Shown piece after piece: positions 56,500 through 64,000 of a stretch of DNA of 64,000 nt. The position numbers and the translations under genes are program-made. Each line of letters begins with the position of its first letter. Position 1 is the stretch's first letter. This stretch comes from Saururus chinensis (taxonomy: Eukaryota; Streptophyta; Magnoliopsida; Piperales; Saururaceae), in contig CP141142.1 in the NCBI GenBank assembly GCA_035235625.1, positions 45,673,644 through 45,737,643 on the forward strand, read 5' to 3'. The notes beneath the pieces are model-generated. The model was given only the letters and a program-made list of their open reading frames with translations. It searched no databases and was not told the origin of the DNA.

Positions 56500-58126
56500 G
56501 TATCACCTTGTGGTTTATTTGTAATTTTTCAAGCTATTCACAGGCCATATTCTACATGATGAGCAAGGTTTGGAATTGAAACACATACCCATTTTAATCA
56601 TGTTATTTTAAAAAGGGAGGATTTAAAAAAGTTAATTACATTTTAAGAAAAGCTTTCAAGAACTCAATGTGTGTCTAACGATAAGGCTGCTTTCAGCCTA
56701 CACTGCATGAGCGAGAGCCCTGCAATCAATCAGAGCATCATGTGATCATCATAGGCTGCAAGTGGGAAGCGTTTTTAATGCTTCACTCTAACAATGAGCC
56801 CAACATAAGGAATGCTTGGGAGCCTTTCATTTGTGAGATCAATGACGCATATACTAGTGCACTTAAGTGCCAATACTACTAATGCTAATGTGCACTAATG
56901 TGTGCACCATCAATCTTAAATATTAAGTATTTTCATGTGTTCCTTACGCTGGGCTCATTATCAAAGTGGAACATGAAAAACTCTTCCCTATAAGTGGCCC
57001 AAACACTACTCTAGATATAAGGCCTTTTTGGGCCAATACCACATTTTGGATTGCTCTCATGGGTCGAGTTCCCATCCTGAATGTTTTCTCTAACACGGTG
57101 ATTCTTCACTACAATACTTGCAAGGAAAAAAAACTACCATAGATGAGTGAAAGTGATCTCTCTTCGTCATGTAGGTCATGTAAGAGGTTGTAATGTATGA
57201 GGTACATCTTTTGAAGACAACATTTGTCCAATTGAATGGGAGGAAGCAATGATGTAAAATACTTTCACCATTCCCATGTGAATTGTCCACATTTGAAAAC
57301 AGTGGGATATTTAAGGAAATTAATTTATTAACCTTTTTACTTTATCTATTTATTACTATGAGAAATTTATCTGAAATAAGATAATTAATATGGGATAAGT
57401 TTTTTCAAAACCAAACAATCAGGTATTGTTTGGCAACACCTTTGAAGTAGAATAAAATGACATTTGGCTTCAAATGCCTTTAAGCATAAATGAGCCATTA
57501 ACACACTTAGAAAACTCTCAGGGGCCATCATGAGGATTTGTTAACCATTTGTATAGAATGGTTGAGGAGCTTTTTCGATCACAAAGGTAATTTGTGACTT
57601 TTTAACACAATTTCTAATTTTGAGGTCATTTGTTCTTTAAATTTGGAGGGAAATACTTAATGTAGGTAATTATGGGACAAGAATCATTTACTAAATTCAT
57701 TCTAAATGAGATTAAGGGGCACGTGAAGAAAAGTAGGCTACAAATAAAAGAGAAAGCACTTCCCAAACAACACCTTATATGGGATGGAGGGAGTAACACT
57801 CTTAAGAGAAATACTACCTGGTGGAGTTGAAAATACTAACATGAGGACTTGGCATGTTCAAAACATAAGTCAATGCACATATGACACAATGCACATGTAC
57901 ACATCTACATAAAAATGGATGCCGATGCAAATGGACATGTGTGAGCATGTGCGAGTAATGAGGACTTATGGCTAGCTAAAAACGGAAGGATTTTCCAATC
58001 CTATATTGTACCTTAGTATAGTACTCATAAACTCTTTTGTTAAAAGGGAAAAACTATTTAAATTAATAGTCCCTCCATACCACATTAATAATTGCAACCG
58101 GTTTCAGTGCACTTGGGTGGGGAGTC
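56500..58126. other. Unit B intergenic, paralogous to 40142-42960
   Basis: No gene. It matches unit A closely but lacks both Tourist-like MITEs found there (empty sites near 57712 and 57825). It includes the family 1 foldback MITE copy at 56780-56985. Confidence 0.85.
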
Positions 58127-58357
58127 AGGATATCAGATGAGACACACATCTCTGGTATGATGCAAGACAATATTGATCCAAAAGATTACGCACTTTGGAT
58201 ACTCAAGGGGACAAATGACCTAGTAATCAAGAATACTGCCATTTAAAATTTTCGTTATGGAATTAGCCAACAGATTTCAATGTTGACCATCTCTCTAGAT
58301 ATGATTATGTTATAGCCAAACTCACAAACAATAAAAATGATCAAGCTTGCTTCTGTT

Positions 58358-59473
58358 TCAGGTGGCTACACCAGCGATCCCAACAGCCAGCATAACTAAC
58401 CTATAGCCCCACTTACTAACCATGTCCCAAGAGGAGGAACCATTTGAGTTGTTACTGGGTGGCTGATTGCTGCTACTAGGGCCAGGATGGGATGCCCAAT
58501 AATTAGTCCCACACGGAGGTGGGCCTCCTTGAGGAGGGAAGTAAAAATTTCCATTAAGTGGTGGCCACTGTCCCTGCTGGTTTGGCCATTGATTCCCATA
58601 GCTGGGTGGGCCAGGATGGGATGCCCAATAATTAGTCCCACAAGGAGGTGGGCCTTGATGAGGGATGGAGAAGTTTCCATTGGGTGGTCGCCCCTGTCCC
58701 GGTGGTGGGTAGTACTGATTTGGCCATTGATTCCCATAGCTCGTTGGACCAGGATGCCAATGGCTCCCCTGATTGGGGGGAGGGAGTGGAACCTGTTGTG
58801 GGGCCCAATTATAAGCAGCATGTGGGCCTTGCGGAGGTGGGGCCCAACGGTCCGTAGATTTTGGTGGGCCTTGTGGATGTGCGAAGACTGGAGGGTACGA
58901 GGACCTCATCCGTGGAGTGCTCTTGTGTGGCTCTGAACGATCAAAAGACATGGTGTCGACAAGGTTCACGGCGTGCCCTTGTTCATACAGAACGCACCAA
59001 ACATGTGCGTAGCCGTGTGTGGCCTCGAAGCAGTATGCCCACCTCCCGTCAAAGCGACTGTTGCACATGACACAGTTGCCGAAGTCACGCCCCACCTCTT
59101 TGAGCAGAACCATCTTCAGCTCCTTGACAAATACAGGCGATGTTGCACAGCATGTATGGAAGTAAAGACCACGACTGGGGTTGCAGTAACCAAATCGCCG
59201 GATTCTGTTCCCGCAGGCTCTGCAGCTCTTTCCCTGGTTACCGATGGCAAGCGTGACGTTGATGTGTAGAAGATCGGTGTCCGGGTAGAAAGGGTGGTGC
59301 AGGCATGCCGGAGCAATCACACAGTCTCCGTGGAACTTGGTCTTACATGAGGAACAATGGTAGCTCGGACCATGCCCTGCTTCTTTGCATGCTTCACAAT
59401 TGTATGCTTCTATCTGCTTGTTCCACTGCAGAGGGTGGTCGTGGAGATGCTTCTTTGTCACGGTTTCACTCAT
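58358..59473 (-). CDS. DC1-domain zinc-finger protein, array copy C (intact)
   Basis: One coding exon of 371 codons from the MSETV start. All three fingers are intact, including the first-finger residues deleted in copy B. The second finger has the NPSRGLYFHTCC spacing shared with B (copy A reads DCSGLYFHSCC), so C and B look closer to each other than to A in this part. The P/G-rich tail has one full 43-residue repeat fewer than A, and the hydrophobic end is YRLVMLAVGIAGVA. The promoter side is the best preserved of the array: a clear TATATATA (60294-60301, minus sense), the leader exon and the 5'UTR intron. It is the most likely expressed member. DC1 proteins are zinc-binding; the biochemical role is not predictable from sequence. 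Confidence 0.88.
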   Translation of the reverse strand: MSETVTKKHLHDHPLQWNKQIEAYNCEACKEAGHGPSYHCSSCKTKFHGDCVIAPACLHHPFYPDTDLLHINVTLAIGNQGKSCRACGNRIRRFGYCNPSRGLYFHTCCATSPVFVKELKMVLLKEVGRDFGNCVMCNSRFDGRWAYCFEATHGYAHVWCVLYEQGHAVNLVDTMSFDRSEPHKSTPRMRSSYPPVFAHPQGPPKSTDRWAPPPQGPHAAYNWAPQQVPLPPPNQGSHWHPGPTSYGNQWPNQYYPPPGQGRPPNGNFSIPHQGPPPCGTNYWASHPGPPSYGNQWPNQQGQWPPLNGNFYFPPQGGPPPCGTNYWASHPGPSSSNQPPSNNSNGSSSWDMVSKWGYRLVMLAVGIAGVAT

Positions 59474-59479
59474 GGTTCC

Positions 59480-60213
59480 CTGCATAAAAAAAAGGAAACA
59501 AAGAGAAACATGTATTCATGAAATAGTCTTCTGTATGAATAGCTACGCCTCTATTCTTTTTTATCATTTCGTTTTAGATCGATGGTTGTTTATGGTGACT
59601 GAACAATTAATGTGATATAATGTATATTTCTTTTAAAAGAAGAACATTGAAATTCATATCTTGTTTTTTAAGGATTGGACCCAATTAAAGAACGCAAGGT
59701 ATATCTTAGAATCATGAATACCCTTTTTCATTACAACCGGGATCTACGAGAACCCAAACTGGGATCTACGAGATGGTTTTTGTTGTTTATTGTTGTGCAT
59801 ACATTTGTAAACAAACATTTTTACTAGCACGCCAAATGGAAAATAGTGAAAAAATTTGCAAGGACATGCAATACTGCAATAGAAAGAAGTACGTACAATA
59901 AAAACGAAAAAATCAACTAAAAAGAAGTTTAGAGTAGTTATAGAACAAGGTGCCCACAAATAAGTGGATGAATGGTAAGAGCTTACGCATGAGCTTGGTT
60001 CGTGCATTTCGTAGCAACATGGTCCGAAATAGATTGAAAAAGCATAAGAATGAGAAAAAAAATGAGTTGCAGGCCTTATTACCCACGTAAAGAACGAATC
60101 TATCATGATAAATCATAAAAAGGATCCCAGTCGATCCACAGCTAAAAGAACTTCTTCTTCTTCTTCTTTTTATTTTTAGCAAGAACGCTACAAGAAGTTG
60201 AGAACTACATAAC
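59480..60213 (-). other. 5'UTR intron of DC1 copy C
   Basis: The minus-strand leader exon ends TTTCAG at 60214, the donor is GTTATG, and the acceptor ATGCAG ends at 59480, six bases before the ATG. The boundaries match copies A and D. Confidence 0.75.
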
Positions 60214-60293
60214 CTGAAACTGAAGGCAATGATTGTCCTTCCACAGTTCGACTTCTATGTTTCTATTTAAAGCGGAGAAAAAAGACGGAAGAG

Positions 60294-60301
60294 TATATAT
60301 A
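60294..60301 (-). promoter_or_regulatory. TATA box of DC1 copy C
   Basis: CCCTATATATACTC on the minus strand, upstream of the leader exon. The equivalent position is degenerate in copy A and missing in D. Confidence 0.6.
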
Positions 60302-61232
60302 GGGTAGGAAAGGAGCAGATCCAGTACCAATTAATTACAACTAGTCATTCAGCTGAAGCAGCGAGTCGCGTAGATTTCGCACTCGAAAATTCTTGGAAAA
60401 GTTCTTTCTGTGTCGTATATATGACTCGTATTGTTGACTCGTATATATTAGATGAAGATAAAAAATGGGACCATGAATATAGCACGAGTCATGATGCGTC
60501 TGAAGAGATGAAGTGGACAGAGAAAACAAGAAAACGACCCAGCTACCACGTGATTTGGAGACTCGGAGTCAAGCCTGCAACAAGTCATTTGGAGTCTAAT
60601 AAGATGGAAGAGTCCTGGGTCCTTCTTCCTACCCAAGAAGAAAGAAAAAGGATGATAACGGGGGGCTCTGCTAACAGTTTTACGTTGATTATGATCTCTT
60701 TTTTTTTCTCATTTCATAAATGGTTTTATTCGTACCCTAGCTTTTTAGTATGTCCTCCGAAGTTTTTTTACTTAATTCGCCCATACATTCCCCCCTTATT
60801 TTTCACGTACTTTCCCATTACATTATAGCTCACTCATTTGTTTTTTCTGCAACAGCTTTGGTGACTTCGACTCCGACGATAATTTTGGTGGCAAAATTCG
60901 GTTGCAAAGGCTGGATCTGGCATGTGGCGACCAGTCTGGCGCAGCCAGTCCGACCATATAGGCCAGACTTACTAAGACTTGCCGCATAGACCAGGTCTAG
61001 CCTGCGTAACTAGATCTGGTTACACAGGCCAAATCGCAACCGGATCTGCCACACAGGCTAGGTCTGGCCTATGTAGCACTGACCGGCCAGTTCCAGTGTG
61101 CAATAGGCTAAATCTAGCCTATCACAACTTATGACTACCAAATTTCTACTAGAGAAGAAGGTAGAAGCGGGGTAATTTTATTTCTACTAAAGAAGAAGGT
61201 AGAAGCGGGGTAATTTTATTTTATTTTTTAAG

Positions 61233-61963
61233 AGTTTATTTGAATTCATAATTAATGGAGGGAAAAGAAATAAATTGTTTTAAAATATCTCAATTTTTAC
61301 TATTTAGTGCAACGGGGAAAGATATTAGAGTGAAAAGTGAGAAAAAATAGATAAAAATTTAGCCCAAATTTTTTTTACCCATTAACCCATAAATTTTGGG
61401 AAAAAATTATTATACTAAACACTTATGTCTTACTGCTACTAGCCTACTGCCACTATCACCGCTACTATAGCCGCTATCGCAGCCACCACCATTGATGCTA
61501 CGTCTACCACCACTATCGCCGCTGCCGCTGCCACCACCACCACCATCGCCACTACCGTCGTTGTCACTACCACCGTCGCTGCCTCTGCTACCGCCACCAC
61601 TATAATGTCGCTGTCACCACCACTACTAATGTCATAGCCACCACCATCTCTGTCACCACCTCTGCCACTGCCGCTGCTGTCGCTGCCACCACCGCTAATG
61701 TCACTACTGCCACTGCCGCCGCCGCGGCTACCACTACAACCGCCGCCGCAACAACCACCACCACCGTCACCACTACCACCACTGTCACTACCACTATTAC
61801 TACCAATACTACTACCACCACTGTTACTGTTAATTTTCTCTAACATTATTTGTGTAACCAAATAGTAAAAAATATGTAGGAATCTCCTAGTTTCTTTTTT
61901 ACCAGGATTCACTTTCTCTTTCTCTTTCCCTTTCTTCTCATTTTCATCAATCCAAACAGTCCC
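61233..61963. mobile_element. Tourist-like MITE, 731 bp, carrying a triplet-repeat block
   Basis: The ends GAGTTTATTTGAATTCAT and (complement) GGGACTGTTTGGATTGAT are imperfect inverted repeats. TAA is present on both sides (61230-61232, 61964-61966), and the unit B position (about 44985) lacks the insert. The core (about 61434-61830) is an interrupted (CCA/CCG/CTG)n-type triplet run. Confidence 0.8.
61434..61830. repeat. Interrupted triplet repeat (CCACCA/CCGCTG type)
   Basis: About 400 bp of threes such as CCACCACCGCTGCCACTACC. Long open frames across it encode only glycine/serine- or valine/alanine-rich low-complexity strings and are not taken as genes. Confidence 0.85.
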
Positions 61964-62050
61964 TAAATGTGGGGGATAAGTGAGAGATTTTAATATATGA
62001 GGTTTGGGTAAAGAATAAATAAGGGATACATAAAAAAATTGGGGTATGAA

Positions 62051-62612
62051 TAGTTATGTTCTTTTTTAAATTTTTTATTTAAAAAATGACCTTAGTTGCT
62101 ATGAAAATGATTTCCTAGGAGATATATACTTTGGAGTCTAATAAAGTAGTAGTTATTCACGCATAAGCTTATTTTGTAATTTCTGAAAAATAGAAAAGAC
62201 TTTGTTCCTATAGATATTGAAACTCATACACCCTATTTTTTTATACCATAGGCCTCACCACTTATAATAGGATAGGGAAAAATATTTTTCAGGCGGGACC
62301 GACTTTTCCTATCAAATCAAAAGTGGTATAAGGCCTATAATATAGAAAAATATAGTGTAAGAATATCATTTTTCTTCCTATAATGGTCTTCTCACCCTCC
62401 GATTCCAATAAGGTTTGCCCCTTGTTGCCTTATCCTTCGACTCCCATTGTCTTGTACTTTTTACACGTTGTTCATGCACTACTCTCCCCCTTCTCCATGT
62501 ACCTTCTCCTTTATTAGTTGCCACTTATCTTTCTTCTCTTTTGTTCCTCTTGCTTCTTCCTAATTTAAATTGTAATTAATGAGGTCTAAATTGCAAGGGG
62601 TTGATGGGTTGA
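62051..62612. other. Unit C intergenic
   Basis: No gene. It matches 35448-36060 and 45072-45620, and ends at the breakpoint with copy D (GGGTTGAAAACTGCAGAGG). Confidence 0.75.
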
Positions 62613-63450
62613 AAACTGCAGAGGGTGGTCGTGGAGATGCTTCTTTGTCACGGTTTCACTCATGGTTCCCTGCCTAAAAATAAGGAAACAAAGAGAAAAT
62701 TTTATTCATGAAGTAGTCTTCTATATCTATAGCTACGCCTGTATTCTTTTTCATCTTTTCGTTTTAGATCAATGTTTGTTTATGGTGACCGAACAATGTG
62801 ATTGTAATGTAAAGAAGAACATTGTAATTCATATCTTGTCTTGTTTGTTGGTGATTGGACCCAATATGAACATGAGTTAATGTTTAATGGTTCTTGCGTG
62901 TCCAACTTATATGATAAATGAAACAGCTAACATTGAACACAAGCTGGGATCTACTATAAACCCATAAGTGAAGTAGTAAGCACTTTGGATGGTTCTTATT
63001 GTTCATTGTTGTGCATGCATTTCTCAACAAACATTTTTACTAGCACGCCAAATTGAAAGTAGTAGTGAAATGAATTGCAAGGACGTGTAATCGAAAGAAC
63101 TACGTATAATAAAAACGAAAAAGATCAACTAAAAATAAGTTTAGAGTTATAGAAGAAGGTGCCCACAAAATAAGTGGATGAATGGTAAGAGTTCACGCAA
63201 CACGTATTTGAAGATATATGCATGAGCTCGGTTTGTGCATTTCGTAGCAACATGGTCCGAAGTAGATTGACGAAGCATAAGAACGAGAAAAAAATGAGTC
63301 GCAGACCCCAGTCTACAACTAAAAGAATTTCTTCTTCTTCCTTTTATTTTATTTTTTTTGTTGCAAAAATGCTATAAGAACTACACTACCTGAAGCTGAA
63401 GGCAATGATGGCCCTTCCACAGTTCGACTACTTCTATGTTTCTAATGAAA
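62613..63450 (-). pseudogene. DC1-domain gene, array copy D (5' fragment only)
   Basis: Minus strand: a leader exon (about 63390-63450, ending CTTCAG before GTAGTG), the 5'UTR intron with acceptor AGGCAG, and an ATG at 62663 followed by about 17 codons (MSETVTKKHLHDHPLQ) identical to copy C. The sequence then jumps into unit-C intergenic DNA at about 62613. The breakpoint shares a few bases (TGCA) with both parents. The TATA region of copy C is missing here. A transcript, if made, would encode a short peptide with no zinc finger. Confidence 0.85.
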
Positions 63451-64000
63451 GCGCAAAAGAAAGAGGGAAGAAGATGCAGTACCCAACCAATTACAACTAG
63501 TGAAGGAATGTCATTCAGCTGAAGCTGAGGCTAACCTATATATTACCCTGAAACTTCTCACGAAAGATCTTTCACTGTCATATGACTCGTATTGCTGAGT
63601 TGGTCGACCATATACTATGTACTTGTCAATGGCTGGAAAAAAATAAGTAATGACGTGTTGAAGAAATGAAGTAGTTGGAGAAAATAATAAAACGACAGCT
63701 GTAGGGTTATATCTCGAGTTGGGTTAGATCGAGTTTTGTAAGATATGGCCTAATCTGAAATAGGAAATGAAAATTTTAAACCCAACTTGACCTAAAATAA
63801 GAATATAAAAACCTAAAAATTAAAATAGGAATCGAGATTTTATCTTGCGTCAGGTCGATTCCAATAATTGAAACATATTCAACATTATATTAAATTAGTT
63901 CTATTTATAAAAATTTATACAATTAAGGTTAAATATAATTTTATAAGTTAATTAGAAACTTGGGTTGGTTCGGGTCGATTCTTAAGTTTTTACAGGCTAG
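63451..64000. other. Upstream flank of copy D and right end of the window
   Basis: Up to about 63640 it resembles the promoter-side DNA of copies A and C. Beyond this it is AT-rich with GGGTTGG/GGTCGATTC-type repeats and no gene. Confidence 0.6.

Larger units (their letters stand above)
60728..62050. mobile_element. Terminal-inverted-repeat element, unit C copy, carrying an inserted MITE
   Basis: The left end ATTCGTACCCTAGCTTTTTA and right end GGGGTATGAAT match the elements at 34938 and 44514. A 38-bp internal tandem duplication (61143-61218, TTTCTACTA..GAAGAAGGTAGAAG) and an inserted element (61233-61963) enlarge it. Confidence 0.65.

Noticed and set aside
61439..61912. 157-codon glycine/serine-rich frame
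   Set aside because: It is a translation of an interrupted triplet repeat; no promoter, and the antisense and other frames are equally open.

Overview
The window is nuclear DNA of a land plant, almost certainly an angiosperm. Three things show this: a standard plant eEF1A gene, a fused FMN hydrolase/riboflavin kinase gene (an architecture known from plants), and a dense load of plant transposons (Ty3/gypsy LTR elements, hAT, PIF/Harbinger- and Stowaway-type MITEs). The many Tourist- and Stowaway-like MITEs would suit a monocot, but that is only a leaning. Nothing bacterial, viral or CRISPR-like was seen.

Layout. 442-9672: a complete but decayed gypsy (chromovirus, Tekay/Del-like) retrotransposon with both LTRs, a 5-bp target duplication, an extra acidic/zinc-knuckle ORF ahead of gag, and a gag-pol frame broken by four in-frame TGA codons. 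9673-15769: AT-rich intergenic DNA with copia-like and gypsy-like LTR debris and a GC-rich foldback. 15770-18521 (minus strand): a ten-exon FHY-like FMN hydrolase/riboflavin kinase gene, with one donor site reading AT instead of GT. 20950-21951: a non-autonomous hAT element with a perfect 8-bp target duplication. 23125-23478: a small single-exon gene. 26255-29390: an eEF1A gene with telo-box, TATA, 5'UTR intron and one coding intron.

32157-63500 is a tandem segmental duplication built around a DC1-domain (cysteine/histidine-rich zinc finger) gene on the minus strand. There are four copies: A (32395-33633, intact), B (43087-44139, pseudogene), C (58358-59473, intact) and D (62613-63450, only promoter-side leader and about 17 codons). 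Because the copies are alignable, insertions in one copy can be compared with the empty site in another. This gives clean target duplications for a solo LTR (36180-38077), a Tourist-like MITE (41357-41902) and a triplet-repeat-bearing MITE (61233-61963). Copy B's intergenic region is split by about 9.2 kb of nested LTR material (48209-56499), including one 4.6-kb LTR.

The housekeeping genes (FHY, eEF1A) are independent of each other. The DC1 copies share one gene structure: a non-coding first exon, a 5'UTR intron whose acceptor lies 6 bases before the ATG, and one coding exon. That structure fixes the start codon. I did not find a convincing new biological system. The most unusual items are the extra zinc-knuckle ORF in the gypsy element, the conserved palindromic signals shared by different LTRs, the AT donor in FHY, and the DC1 birth-and-death array.
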